A stretch of DNA of 64,000 bases from Clavibacter phaseoli (GCF_021922925.1 NZ_CP040786.1:682001-746000), one strand, 5' to 3'; counted from the first letter of the stretch, positions 42,961 through 52,143 are shown. Program-made: numbers and translations. Notes: generated from the letters alone by a model not told the origin.

Positions 42961-44421
42961 CTAGCGGGTCGTCGCGCGCTCGCGCTCCCTGCCGCCCGCC
43001 GGAGCCGATCCTGCGACGGCCACCGCCGGGTGCACGGAACCGTCCGCGTCCGACGACGACGCCGCCTGTGCCCGCCGGGCCGCGATCGCCTCGCGCGCCG
43101 GGTCCTTCGCGGCGAGCGCCGCCGCGATCGTCAGCACCGCGTAGAGCCCGATGTACGCGCAGAGGATCCACGGCGATCCGTTCCCCCACTGCAGGAACAG
43201 CACCGCGAGCAGCGGGGTGAGGCCGACGGAGAAGATGCTGCCGACCTGGTAGCCGAGCGAGACGCCGCTGTAGCGGACGCCCGTCGGGAACTGCTCGGCG
43301 AACCACGCGGCCTGCGGCCCGTAGATCGAGTCGTGGAAGACGTTCATGCCGAGCGCGAAGACGAGCGGCAGGAGCAGCAGCGGGCCGGAGTCGAGGAACG
43401 CGAAGAACGGCCAGATGAGGATCCCGATGCCGGCGGCGCTCGCGATGGTGAGGCGGCGGCGGCCGACCCGGTCGGAGATCCAGCCCCAGAGGGGAGTGGT
43501 GAGCACGCTCAGCGCCGACACGATGAGCACCGCCGTGAGCGCGCTGCCCGAGTCGCCGCGCTTCTCGGCGAGGTAGGAGAGCGTGTAGACGGTGAGGATC
43601 GAGTAGAGCGCGGGCTGCACGAGGCGGAGGCCCGCGGTGATGAGCACGGCGCGCGGGTGCCTCCGCAGCACGACGCCGAGCGGGAAGCGCTCCACCTCCC
43701 CGGCCGCCTTGATGTCGCGGAACTCGGCGGCATCCTCCACGCGGAGGCGGATGACGAGGCCGACCGCCACGAGCACGGCGCTCAGCAGGAACGGCAGCCG
43801 CCAGCCCCAGGCGAGGAACGTCTCCTCGCCGAGCGTGAAGCGCGTCGCCGTGAAGACGCCGGTGGCGAGGAGCATGCCGCCCGCGGATCCCATCTGCGTG
43901 AAGGCGCCGAAGAGGCCGCGCCGGTGGGCGGGGGCGTGCTCGACGGAGAGCAGCGCGGATCCGCCCCACTCGGCGCCCGCCGCGATGCCCTGCACGAGGC
44001 GCAGGAACACGAGGCCGACGACGCTCGCGAGGCCGATGGTCGCGTACGTCGGCAGGACGCCGATGAGCGTCGACGCGATGCCCATCAGCACGAGCGAGTA
44101 GACGAGCATGCGCTTGCGGCCGATCCGGTCGCCCAGGTGCCCGGCGACGATCCCGCCGATGGGCCGCGCGAGGAAGCCGACCCCGTACGCCGCGAACGAC
44201 GAGAGCAGCCCGACCGCGGGCGTCTGGTTCGGGAAGAACTGGCTGCCGAACACGAGCGCGGACGCCGTGGCGTAGAGGTAGAAGTCGTAGTACTCGACGG
44301 TGGTGCCGATGAACGACGCCGTGAGCACGCGGCGTCGGCGGCGCGACACGTCGGCGGGGGCCTCGGGCGCGGCGGGCGATGCGGGCGGCGCGGCGGATGC
44401 GGCGGGCGGTGCGGTGGTCAT
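42961..44421 (-). CDS. MFS transporter, metabolite:proton symporter type
   Basis: A 486-residue carrier with 12 hydrophobic helices. The first helix text FIGTTVEYYDFYLYATASALVF and the loop GHLGDRIGRKRMLV identify the MHS subfamily (shikimate, proline betaine, citrate-type). I chose ATG 44421, which has TGGAGACC upstream. It is divergent from the DszA-like gene with about 210 bp between, including the operator pair, so it is probably co-regulated. The substrate is not predictable. Confidence 0.92.
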   Translation of the reverse strand: MTTAPPAASAAPPASPAAPEAPADVSRRRRRVLTASFIGTTVEYYDFYLYATASALVFGSQFFPNQTPAVGLLSSFAAYGVGFLARPIGGIVAGHLGDRIGRKRMLVYSLVLMGIASTLIGVLPTYATIGLASVVGLVFLRLVQGIAAGAEWGGSALLSVEHAPAHRRGLFGAFTQMGSAGGMLLATGVFTATRFTLGEETFLAWGWRLPFLLSAVLVAVGLVIRLRVEDAAEFRDIKAAGEVERFPLGVVLRRHPRAVLITAGLRLVQPALYSILTVYTLSYLAEKRGDSGSALTAVLIVSALSVLTTPLWGWISDRVGRRRLTIASAAGIGILIWPFFAFLDSGPLLLLPLVFALGMNVFHDSIYGPQAAWFAEQFPTGVRYSGVSLGYQVGSIFSVGLTPLLAVLFLQWGNGSPWILCAYIGLYAVLTIAAALAAKDPAREAIAARRAQAASSSDADGSVHPAVAVAGSAPAGGRERERATTR

Positions 44422-44524
44422 GGGGTCTCCAGCGGTGCGGCTGCGGTGCAGGGGGAGCGAGCGGGGATCCGCTCGGGTGCCGCCCACCGTGCCCCGTGAT
44501 CCCCCGGTCGGGGAAGGGCCGCGG

Positions 44525-44562
44525 TCACGCCGCGTAACGCGGGCCGGTAACCCCGCGTCACA
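44525..44562. promoter_or_regulatory. Putative operator pair between MFS and DszA-like genes
   Basis: TCACGCCGCGTAA (44525-44537) and TAACCCCGCGTCA (44548-44560) have centres 23 bp apart. The second, read on the minus strand, contains the same 14-mer TGTGACGCGGGGTT found at 28979. It lies 70-105 bp before the DszA-like ATG. Confidence 0.55.
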
Positions 44563-44630
44563 CGGGCCGCCGCGGATTCCGGCGCGTGGGGAAGCGAGTG
44601 GGAGGGTGGAGATCCGACGAGAGGATCCCC

Positions 44631-46001
44631 ATGCCCGACGCCCGGCCCCCGCTCCGCTTCGCGGCGTTCGTGATGAACACCGCCAGCCACATCCAGCACG
44701 GCCTGTGGCGGCACCCGTCCGCCCGGCAGCACGAGTTCGACGACGTGCAGCTCTGGGTGGATCTCGCGAAGACCCTCGAGCGCGGCCGCTTCGACGCCAT
44801 GTTCTTCGCCGACGTCGTCGGCCTCTACGGCCCGGGCGAAGGCGCCTACGACGTGAACGCGCGCGAGGGCCTCCAGTTCCCGAGCAACGACCCGTCCGTG
44901 CTGATCTCCGCGCTCGCCGTGAGCACCGAGCATCTCGGCTTCGCGTTCACGAGCTCCGTCCTCCAGGCGCACCCCTTCGACTTCGCGCGGAAGGTCTCCA
45001 CGCTCGACCACATCACGAAGGGCCGCATCGCCTGGAACGTCGTGACGAGCGCGCTCGACGGCGCCGCCCGCAACTTCGGCCACGACGGCCTCGAGGACCA
45101 CGACGCCCGCTACGCCTGGGCCGACGAGTACCTCGACGTCGTCTACAAGCTGTGGGAGGGCTCGTGGGACGACGACGCGCTCCAGCGCGACAAGGAGCGC
45201 GGGGTGTTCTCGGACGCGTCGAGGATCCACCGCATCGACCACGAGGGCCCGCGCTACAAGGTCGCCGGCCCGCACCTGTCGTCGCCGTCGCCGCAGCGCA
45301 CGCCCGTGCTCTTCCAGGCCGGATCGTCGCCCGTGGGCCGGCGCTTCGCCGCCCGCAACGCGGAGGCGCAGTTCATCCTGTCGTCGACGCCCGAGAAGAC
45401 CCGCGCCCTCATCGAGGACACCCGGGCGCTCGCCGTGGACGCCGGCCGCCGTGCGGACGACCTCTCGTTCTGGCTCGGGCTCTCCTTCATCACGGGCAGC
45501 ACGGAGGAGGAGGCGAAGCGCAACGAGGCCGAGATCGACGAGTACCTCTCCGCCGACGGGTTCCTCCTGCACTCCAACCTCGGGTTCGACCCGAAGACGG
45601 GCGAGCAGCTGGATCCGGCGACCCCGCTCAGCCAGGTCGAGACGCAGGCCGGGCAGAGCCACCTCAACTGGCTGCGCGAGGCGTCGCCCGACCGCGAGCC
45701 GACCATCGCCGACCTCGCCCGGCTCTCCGCGAAGCTGCGCGGCCGCGTCGTGGGCACGCCCGAGCAGATCGCCGACGTGCTCGCGGGCTGGCAGGAGGCG
45801 GGCGTCGACGGGATCAACGTCATCAACTGGACCCTGCCCGGCAGCTACGAGGACTTCGTCGACCACGTCACGCCCGTGCTCCAGGAGCGCGGCCTGCAGC
45901 AGCGCGAGTACGAGCCGGGCACGCTGCGGCACAAGCTCACCGGGCGCGACCGGCTGCCGGAGTCGCACCCGGCGGCGGCGTACCGGGGCGCGTTCTCGTG
46001 A
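44631..46001 (+). CDS. NtaA/SnaA/DszA family FMN-dependent monooxygenase
   Basis: A 456-residue flavin monooxygenase. Family text: LRFAAFVMNTASHIQHGLWRH, FFADVVGLYG, GRIAWNVVTSALDGAARNFG, ARYAWADEYLDVVYKLWEGSW and PVLFQAGSSPVGRRFAARNAE. Members act on dibenzothiophene sulfone, nitrilotriacetate and related compounds. I chose ATG 44631, which has GAGAGGAT upstream. Its stop overlaps the SfnB-like start, giving a two-gene operon resembling the DszA/DszC logic. The substrate is unproven. Confidence 0.9.
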   Translation: MPDARPPLRFAAFVMNTASHIQHGLWRHPSARQHEFDDVQLWVDLAKTLERGRFDAMFFADVVGLYGPGEGAYDVNAREGLQFPSNDPSVLISALAVSTEHLGFAFTSSVLQAHPFDFARKVSTLDHITKGRIAWNVVTSALDGAARNFGHDGLEDHDARYAWADEYLDVVYKLWEGSWDDDALQRDKERGVFSDASRIHRIDHEGPRYKVAGPHLSSPSPQRTPVLFQAGSSPVGRRFAARNAEAQFILSSTPEKTRALIEDTRALAVDAGRRADDLSFWLGLSFITGSTEEEAKRNEAEIDEYLSADGFLLHSNLGFDPKTGEQLDPATPLSQVETQAGQSHLNWLREASPDREPTIADLARLSAKLRGRVVGTPEQIADVLAGWQEAGVDGINVINWTLPGSYEDFVDHVTPVLQERGLQQREYEPGTLRHKLTGRDRLPESHPAAAYRGAFS

Positions 46002-47242
46002 CGCGCGCGGCGGCCGCGGCGTGGACCTCGACCGCCGACCTGCGCGCCGAGCTCCTGCCGCTGTTCGACCGGATCCGGGAGGGCGCCGTCGCCCGCGAGC
46101 GCGACCGGCAGCTCGCCTTCGACGCCGTCGCGCTCCTCAAGGAGGCCCGCTTCGGCGCGCTCCGCCTGCCCGTGGCCGACGGCGGTCGCGGCGCGACGAT
46201 CGCCCAGCTCACCGAGCTCGTGGTCGAGCTGTCGGCCGCCGACGCGAACGTCGGGCACCTGCTGCGCGGCCACTTCGGCTACGTCGAGCTCGTGCTGCGC
46301 CGGTCACCCGGGCCCGCGCGCGAGGAGTGGATCCGCCGCATCGCGTCGGGCGCCCTCGTGGGCAACGCCACGAGCGAGCAGACCGGCAACACGCTCGCCG
46401 ACATCTCCACGACGCTCCAGGAGCGCGACGGCCGCTGGATCCTCGACGGCACCAAGTACTACTCGACCGGCACGCTCTACTCCGACTGGATCTACCTCGC
46501 CGCGGGTCGCGAGGCCGCCGACGGCGTCGAGCGCGTGACCCTCGCGATCCCCACCGACGCGCCGGGCGTCACCGCGGTCGACGACTGGGACGCCTTCGGG
46601 CAGACCCTCACCGCGAGCGGCACGACGACCTTCGAGGCCGTGGAGGTGGATCCGGCGACCGTCACCGCCTACCGCGAGGCGCCGCTCAGCCACATCCAGG
46701 CCTTCTACCAGCTGTACCTCGTGGCCGTGCTGGCGGGGATCGCGCAGGAGGTGGAGCGCGACGCGGTCGCGTACGTGCGGAGCCGCACGCGCACCTACAT
46801 CCACGCGAACGCCGCGCTCCCGCGGGACGACCCGCAGGTGCTCGACGTCGTCGGCCGGATCTCCACGGCCGCCTTCGCCGTGCGCGCCACGACCCTCGCG
46901 GCCGCGTCACGCCTCGACGACGCCGTCGCGACCGCCCCGGCAGGCGAGGCCCTCGACCGGCCCACGCTCGACGCGGCCGAGAACGCGGTCTACCAGGCGC
47001 AGGTGCACGCGGTCGACCAGGTGCCCGCCGGCGCGACGCTGCTGTTCGAGGTCGGGGGAGCGTCCGCCACGTTCCGCGAGCGCGCCCTCGACCGGCACTG
47101 GCGCAACGCCCGCGTCGTCGCGAGCCACAACCCGGCGATCTACAAGGCCCGGGCGATCGGCGAGCACGCGGTCGCGGGTCGTGGTCCGGTCGACGCGTGG
47201 GCCGCCTACGAGAAGGTGGGCGCGACGCCCTTCCCGCGCTGA
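45998..47242 (+). CDS. SfnB/DszC-like flavoprotein (acyl-CoA dehydrogenase fold)
   Basis: A 414-residue second member of the SfnB/DszC group, related to the gene at 27560. Segments: FGALRLPVADGGRGATIAQL, NATSEQTGNTLADI, WILDGTKYYSTGTLYSDWIY and HNPAIYKARAIGEHAV. GTG overlaps the preceding stop (GTGA). Likely oxygenates the first substrate of the pathway while the DszA-like enzyme acts on the product; this is inference from known Dsz-type pairs. The last codons and stop are repeated twice downstream. Confidence 0.87.
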   Translation: MTRAAAAAWTSTADLRAELLPLFDRIREGAVARERDRQLAFDAVALLKEARFGALRLPVADGGRGATIAQLTELVVELSAADANVGHLLRGHFGYVELVLRRSPGPAREEWIRRIASGALVGNATSEQTGNTLADISTTLQERDGRWILDGTKYYSTGTLYSDWIYLAAGREAADGVERVTLAIPTDAPGVTAVDDWDAFGQTLTASGTTTFEAVEVDPATVTAYREAPLSHIQAFYQLYLVAVLAGIAQEVERDAVAYVRSRTRTYIHANAALPRDDPQVLDVVGRISTAAFAVRATTLAAASRLDDAVATAPAGEALDRPTLDAAENAVYQAQVHAVDQVPAGATLLFEVGGASATFRERALDRHWRNARVVASHNPAIYKARAIGEHAVAGRGPVDAWAAYEKVGATPFPR

Positions 47243-47274
47243 CCGGGCCCCGCGCTGACGGGGCCCCGCGCTGG
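47233..47274 (+). repeat. Three 16-bp tandem copies of the SfnB-like gene 3' end
   Basis: CCCGCGCTG starts at 47233, 47249 and 47265, a perfect 16-bp period. The first copy contains the last two codons and stop. The copies also pair with one another through GGGCCCC, giving a possible terminator. Confidence 0.7.
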
Positions 47275-47384
47275 TCCCGTGGGATCCGTGCCGCCCGACC
47301 TGGGGGCGGCCGCGCGACCGGTCGCCGTCCACGCCCTCGGTACGGTGGACGGGCGGCCGGGACGCCGCGAGGACGAGGGGATCC

Positions 47385-48545
47385 ATGACGACGCACGCGC
47401 CCAGCAGGCCGCAGCTGGATACGACGCCGCTGACCGGGCGCATCGACCGCGACGACCTCCGTCGGTTCCGCCGCGAGTTCACGGCACGGTTCCCCGTGCT
47501 CGTCTCGCCGCTCTTCGTGCTCGGCCGCATCGCGATGGGCATCCTCGCCGTGCTCGCCATCCCGCTCGGCGGGGTCCTCCTGCTCGGCGGCGGCCTCGGC
47601 GCGATCTTCGCCGACGACCCCGAGACCCGCGGCGACGCCCTCGGCATGACCGTGTTCGCGATCCCGATGTTCGGCGCGGGCGTCTTCTTCGCCTGGCGCC
47701 TCATCCGCACCCGACGGCGCCGCAGCACGATCCGCGCCCACTACCGCCTCGCGCGCTTCGGGCGGGTCAACGGCCTCGGCTACACGCCCGGGCCGGTCTC
47801 CGACGGGCACCTGGGATCCGCCGCGCGCCGCATGTTCGTGACCCGCGTCATGCGGCCCCGCACCGCGCGCCCCGTCGAGTTCGGCAACCACGAGCTGAGC
47901 CAGGGCTCGAAGGCGTCGGGCATCACGCAGTACGGCGGCTACGCGATGATCGGCCTGCGCCGCGAGCTGCCGCACATCCAGGTGATCTCGAAGCGCACGC
48001 GCCTGCGCCGCGCGCTCACGCCGACCGTCGACGTGGCCCGCTCGCAGCGCCTCGAGCTCGAGGGCGACTTCGACCGGTACGCCGCGCTCTACTGCCCCGA
48101 CGGCTACGAGCGCGACGCCCTCTACCTCTTCACCCCCGACGTGATGGCCGTGCTGGTCGACCGGGTGCGCGGCTTCGACGTGGAGATCCGCGGCGGTCGC
48201 CTGCTGCTCCGGTCGCCCGCCGACATCGTGACCCTGGATCCCGACCGCTGGCGCGACGTGATCGACGCGACCGCCGCCCTCATGGCGAAGGTCGACCGCT
48301 GGGAGCGCTGGCGCGACGACCGGCTGCTGTCGCTCGAGGGCGAGGAGCGTTCCGTGCTCACGGCGTCCGACGAGGCGCTCGCCGTGCCCGAGCCGGGACG
48401 GATGCGCCGTCGTGCCCGTCGGTCGCGCGGGGTCGCGGCCGCCGGTCGCCGGCTCCGGATGCGGCCGACCGTGGGTCTCCTCCTGCTGATCGCGCTCGCC
48501 GCGGTCTTCTTCGGCCTCGGCTTCCTGATCACGACGCTGCCGTGA
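47385..48545 (+). CDS. Membrane protein of unknown function, paralogue 1
   Basis: A 386-residue protein. Two helices near residues 43-110 are followed by a soluble part with PVEFGNHELSQGSKASG, LELEGDFDRYAALYCPDGYE and LYLFTPDVMAVLVDRVRGFDVE, then a C-terminal helix (about 363-383). The EGDFDR to TPD stretch resembles DUF3137-type proteins; this is a weak, by-eye match. ATG with GAGGGG upstream; TACGGT at 47341 may be the -10. It overlaps its paralogue by 4 bp. Confidence 0.8.
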   Translation: MTTHAPSRPQLDTTPLTGRIDRDDLRRFRREFTARFPVLVSPLFVLGRIAMGILAVLAIPLGGVLLLGGGLGAIFADDPETRGDALGMTVFAIPMFGAGVFFAWRLIRTRRRRSTIRAHYRLARFGRVNGLGYTPGPVSDGHLGSAARRMFVTRVMRPRTARPVEFGNHELSQGSKASGITQYGGYAMIGLRRELPHIQVISKRTRLRRALTPTVDVARSQRLELEGDFDRYAALYCPDGYERDALYLFTPDVMAVLVDRVRGFDVEIRGGRLLLRSPADIVTLDPDRWRDVIDATAALMAKVDRWERWRDDRLLSLEGEERSVLTASDEALAVPEPGRMRRRARRSRGVAAAGRRLRMRPTVGLLLLIALAAVFFGLGFLITTLP

Positions 48546-49675
48546 GCCGCTCCCGCGCGCTCACCCGGGCCCGGCTCGACACGGATCCGCTCACCGACCG
48601 GATGCGCCGCCGCGACCTCCGTGCGTTCCGCCGGGAGTTCCGTCGCGCGCACCCGGAGGCGGAGGGGATCGGGGTGAAGGCGCGCACCTTCCTCATGCTG
48701 TTCCTCACGTGGGACTGCGTCATCGCGCTCGCGGCGTTCGGCGGGATCATCGCGGAGACGCTGCAGGAGGGCGCGCCGGACGCGGGGGAGCAGGTCCTCT
48801 TCCAGGCGCTGATCGCGTCGATCTTCGCCATCCTGCTGGTCGTCTTCGGCAGCTGGGCGATCCGCTCGCGCGAGCGCCGCGGCGGCTACCGCGCCCACTA
48901 CCGGCTCGTCCGCTTCGCGGAGGCGAACGGCATGACGTACCTGCCGGGGCCGATGTCGGACGGGCGGTTCGGATCCGCGCGCCGCTACTTCGACCTCACG
49001 CGCGTAATGCGCCCGACCGCGGCGCCCAGCGTCGAGTTCGGGAACCACGAGATCGTCACGGCCGGTCGACGCCAGGGAGCGCCGCGCTTCGGCGGGTACG
49101 CGATGGTCCGGCTCGCGCACGAGATGCCGCACATCCGCGTCATCGCGCGGCGCGGCCTCGTCCGGCGCGCGCTGACGATGATGTCGCGCCCGGATCGCGA
49201 GCAGCGGCTCTCCCTCGAGGGCGACTTCGACCGCCACTTCGCTCTCTACTGCCCGGCCGGCAGCGAGCGCGACGCCCTCTACCTCTTCACGCCCGACATC
49301 CTCGCCCTGCTCATCGACCGGGTGCGCGGCCTCGACGTCGAGGTCGTCGGCGACCGGCTGCTGCTCACCTCGTTCGACGACGTCGTGACGCGCGACCCCG
49401 AGCGCTGGCGCGACGTGATCGAGGCGACGACCGCGCTCGTGGCGAAGGTCGATCGGTGGGAGCGCTGGCGGGCCGACCCGATCGAGCGGCCCGAGGAGCC
49501 GACCGCCCTCGACGCGGTGCTCGAGGCGGTGGGCCTCCCGGATCCGGGCCGCGCCACCCGGCCGCGGCCGGTGCGCCGGCTGCGGATGACGCCCACGCTC
49601 GGCGGCGTCATCGCCGTGGGCGTACCGCTCCTGCTGTTCGCCGCGATGTGGATCGCCGTGCTCGTCCTCCGGTGA
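48542..49675 (+). CDS. Membrane protein of unknown function, paralogue 2
   Basis: A 377-residue tandem duplicate of the preceding gene with the same layout: two N-terminal helices, soluble core and C-terminal helix. It shares RAHYRL, PGP-SDG, VEFGNHE, LEGDFDR, ALYCP, ERDALYLFTPD, DRVRG-DVE and AKVDRWERWR. Differences cluster in the first 110 residues and the linker after 345. GTG start overlaps the first copy's stop. The two products may form a heteromer. No function is known. Confidence 0.8.
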   Translation: MSRSRALTRARLDTDPLTDRMRRRDLRAFRREFRRAHPEAEGIGVKARTFLMLFLTWDCVIALAAFGGIIAETLQEGAPDAGEQVLFQALIASIFAILLVVFGSWAIRSRERRGGYRAHYRLVRFAEANGMTYLPGPMSDGRFGSARRYFDLTRVMRPTAAPSVEFGNHEIVTAGRRQGAPRFGGYAMVRLAHEMPHIRVIARRGLVRRALTMMSRPDREQRLSLEGDFDRHFALYCPAGSERDALYLFTPDILALLIDRVRGLDVEVVGDRLLLTSFDDVVTRDPERWRDVIEATTALVAKVDRWERWRADPIERPEEPTALDAVLEAVGLPDPGRATRPRPVRRLRMTPTLGGVIAVGVPLLLFAAMWIAVLVLR

Positions 49676-49681
49676 CGCTGA

Positions 49682-50230
49682 TCACTCGCCCGTGACGCCG
49701 TCGACCAGCTCCCGCACGACGTCGACGTGGCCCGCGTGGCGCGCGGTCTCCTCGATGAGGTGCACGAGGATCCAGCGCAGCGACGGCATCTCGTCGGGCG
49801 GGCCCGCGGCGGCGATGTCGTCGAGGTCGTGCCGAGCGATCACGGCGTCGCTCTCGGCGCACGCCCGCTCGTAGTCGGCCACGATCTCGGCGAGGGAGTC
49901 GGTCGCCGTGACGCGCCACTCGCCGTCCGGGTCGTCGTCGCCGCCGAAGCGCCGGTCGTAGTCGCCGGCCTCCATCAGCTCGACGGTCCAGGAGCGCTCG
50001 ACGTCGGCGAGGTGCCGGATGGCGCCCGCGATGGACGTGAGGCTCGGCAGCACGCGGCGGGCGGCGTCGGCGTCGGAGAGGCCGCGGGCCTTGCGGATCA
50101 CGGTGGCGCGGTTCAGCGCGAGGAAGCCGGTGAGGCAGGCGCGCTCGTCGGCGCGCGGCGGGCGGGGGCGGTCGTCGGGGCCGAGGACGTCGGTGTCCTG
50201 GCCGGTCGCCATGTCGGGGAGGTCGGTCAT
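49682..50230 (-). CDS. DinB-fold (DUF664) protein, putative mycothiol-dependent transferase
   Basis: A 182-residue four-helix protein. SLTSIAGAIRHLADVERSW and ILVHLIEETARHAGHVDVVRE contain the metal-binding histidines of the DinB/DUF664 family. In actinobacteria several such proteins use mycothiol. The ATG has TAGGCT 6 nt upstream, which supports a leaderless start; an internal Met at residue 7 is less likely. It converges with the membrane paralogues, ending 6 bp from them. Confidence 0.88.
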   Translation of the reverse strand: MTDLPDMATGQDTDVLGPDDRPRPPRADERACLTGFLALNRATVIRKARGLSDADAARRVLPSLTSIAGAIRHLADVERSWTVELMEAGDYDRRFGGDDDPDGEWRVTATDSLAEIVADYERACAESDAVIARHDLDDIAAAGPPDEMPSLRWILVHLIEETARHAGHVDVVRELVDGVTGE

Positions 50231-50236
50231 GGCGGG

Positions 50237-50242
50237 AGCCTA
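50237..50242 (-). promoter_or_regulatory. -10 hexamer of DinB-fold gene
   Basis: TAGGCT on the minus strand, exactly 6 nt before the ATG. Confidence 0.45.
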
Positions 50243-50316
50243 GGACCGGTTCCGGCACCTGGGGAAGAGCAGGTACCACGGGGATCCGCGTGGGCCGGAC
50301 GCCCATCGGCCCGCGT

Positions 50317-50322
50317 CAGACT
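50317..50322 (+). promoter_or_regulatory. -10-like hexamer of DoxX-like gene
   Basis: CAGACT, one base from TANNNT, exactly 6 nt before the ATG. Confidence 0.3.
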
Positions 50323-50328
50323 GGGCGC

Positions 50329-50802
50329 ATGACCACGAGCCCCGCGTCCCGCCCGACCGCCGACCCGCGCCTCGCCCCGGACGGCGGCCGCCGCTCGATC
50401 CCGCGCACGCTCGGCCGGATCCTGCTCGGCCTCGTGCTGATCCTCGCCGGCACCGGTCACCTCACCGTCGCGCGGGAGTCGTTCCAGGCGCAGGTGCCGG
50501 CGTGGCTGCCGATGGATCCCGACTTCGTGGTGCTCGCGTCGGGCGTCGTGGAGATCGTGCTCGGCTTGTCGCTCGTGCTCCTCGGGCGCTGGCGCGTGTG
50601 GGTCGGCCTCGTGGTCGCGGCCTTCTTCGTCGCGATCTTCCCCGGCAACATCTCGCAGCTCGTCACCCGCACGCCCGCGTTCGGCCTGGAGACCGACGCG
50701 GCCCGCGCGATCCGCCTCGTCTTCCAGCCTCTCCTCGTGATCTGGGCCCTCTGGGCGACGGGCGCGTGGTCCGCCTGGCGGAACCGCCGCGCCCGCCGCT
50801 AG
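50329..50802 (+). CDS. DoxX-like membrane protein
   Basis: A 157-residue protein with four helices. LGLVLILAGTGHLTVARESFQAQVP, given here in part, is the DoxX-type opening (L-x-AGxxHF-like), followed by VVEIVLGLSLVLL, VVAAFFVAIFPGNISQL and LVFQPLLVIWALWATG. I chose the ATG at 50329, since the 13 codons before it lack a ribosome-binding site. The function of the subgroup is unclear. It converges with the amidohydrolase gene. Confidence 0.85.
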   Translation: MTTSPASRPTADPRLAPDGGRRSIPRTLGRILLGLVLILAGTGHLTVARESFQAQVPAWLPMDPDFVVLASGVVEIVLGLSLVLLGRWRVWVGLVVAAFFVAIFPGNISQLVTRTPAFGLETDAARAIRLVFQPLLVIWALWATGAWSAWRNRRARR

Positions 50803-50815
50803 CGAGGATCCCGGC

Positions 50816-52051
50816 CTAGGCCCGCGCCACGCCGACGCGCGAGAGCAGGGCGGCCGTCGCGGCCTTGACGCCCGTCTCGATCGTGCCCTCCATCGTGGGC
50901 GCGAACTGCGGCGTGTGGTTCCCGGGAGGCGGGGTCTCGCCGCCGAACGCGGACGCCTCGACGCCGCCGAACGCCCAGTAGACGGTCGGCACGCCGATGG
51001 CCTCGCCGAGGATCCCGAAGTCCTCGCTGCCCATGATGGGCGGCGACTCCTTGACCATGTCCTCGCCGAGCTGCGCGGTGAGCGCCGCCACGATCCCGCG
51101 CGTCGCCTCCGGGTCGTTGCGGTTCAGCGGGAACGAGACGATCTCCTCGATCTCGGGCTCCGGCGCCCCGCTCGCGGCGGCCTCGGCCAGGATGATCCGC
51201 CGCACCGACGCCAGCACGCGCTCGCGCACGGCCGTGTCGAAGGTCCGGATGCTGAGGCCGAGCACCGCGTGCTCGGGGATGATGTTCTCCTTCGTGCCCG
51301 CCTGGAACGTGCCGACGGTGACGACGGCGGCGGCCTGCGGATCCAGCTCGCGCGCGACAACGGTCTGCAGGCGCAGGACGATGGCGCTGGCGGCGACGAT
51401 CGGGTCGATGGAGTTCTGCGGCTGCGAGCCGTGCGCGCCGCGGCCCTTGACGGTCACCTTCCACGAGTCGCTCATGCTCATGAACGCGCCCTCGCGCGTG
51501 GCGACCATGCCGACGGGGAGCGGGAAGACGTGCTGGCCGAGGATCACCTCGGGGCGCGGCGCGCGGTCCCAGAGCCCGTCGGCGAGCATCGCGCGGGCGC
51601 CCTCGCCGGTCTCCTCGCCGGGCTGGAAGACGAAGACGATCGTGCCGGCCCACGCGTCGCGGTTCGCGGCGAGCGCCTGCGCGGTGGTGAGGGCGGCGGC
51701 GACGTGGAAGTCGTGGCCGCAGCCGTGCATCGTGGGCACCTCCTTGCCCGACGGGTCGATCCCCGTGTCGCGGCTGGCGTGCGCGAGGCCGGTCTCCTCG
51801 AGGATCGGGAGGCCGTCGGTGTCGGCGCGGAACGCGACGACCGGGCCGTCGCCGTTGCGGAGGATCCCGACCACGCCGGTGCCGCCGCAGCGGCTCGTCT
51901 CGGCGCCGATCGCCTCCAGGTACGCCTCGATCGCCGCGGCGGTCGCGTGCTCCTGCATCGAGAGCTCGGGGTGCGCGTGCAGCGAGCGGAACAGCTCGTG
52001 CGCGTCCCGCACGTCGTCGTCCAGCAGGCTGACTCCGGGGTGCACGTCCAT
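50816..52051 (-). CDS. M20D family amidohydrolase (hippurate hydrolase type)
   Basis: A 411-residue metallopeptidase-fold amidohydrolase. Metal-site motifs MHGCGHDFHVA, PGEETGEGA, GQHVFPLPVG and MGSEDFG are all present, with the cysteine and histidine ligands of subfamily D. RADTDGLPILEETGL is the usual substrate-domain text. Such enzymes hydrolyse N-acyl amino acids, hippurate or auxin conjugates. The last would be of interest in a plant-associated bacterium but is not shown. ATG with GAGGAGG 6 nt upstream. Confidence 0.93.
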   Translation of the reverse strand: MDVHPGVSLLDDDVRDAHELFRSLHAHPELSMQEHATAAAIEAYLEAIGAETSRCGGTGVVGILRNGDGPVVAFRADTDGLPILEETGLAHASRDTGIDPSGKEVPTMHGCGHDFHVAAALTTAQALAANRDAWAGTIVFVFQPGEETGEGARAMLADGLWDRAPRPEVILGQHVFPLPVGMVATREGAFMSMSDSWKVTVKGRGAHGSQPQNSIDPIVAASAIVLRLQTVVARELDPQAAAVVTVGTFQAGTKENIIPEHAVLGLSIRTFDTAVRERVLASVRRIILAEAAASGAPEPEIEEIVSFPLNRNDPEATRGIVAALTAQLGEDMVKESPPIMGSEDFGILGEAIGVPTVYWAFGGVEASAFGGETPPPGNHTPQFAPTMEGTIETGVKAATAALLSRVGVARA

Positions 52052-52143
52052 GGGGATCCTCCTCGCGAGTGGGTGGCGTCCCTCGTGGGGACAGGTGGAT
52101 CCAGGCTATGCCCGGCCCTCGGCCGCCCCCGTCGCGGGTGCGG

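Noticed and set aside
41075..43969. 964-residue open frame on the minus strand, and similar giant frames such as 53694-56714 (+) and 55607-59068 (+)
   Set aside because: They run antisense or out of frame through genes with clear family motifs. Their products are low-complexity Arg/Ala/Gly/Pro text, the usual shadow of very high GC coding DNA.
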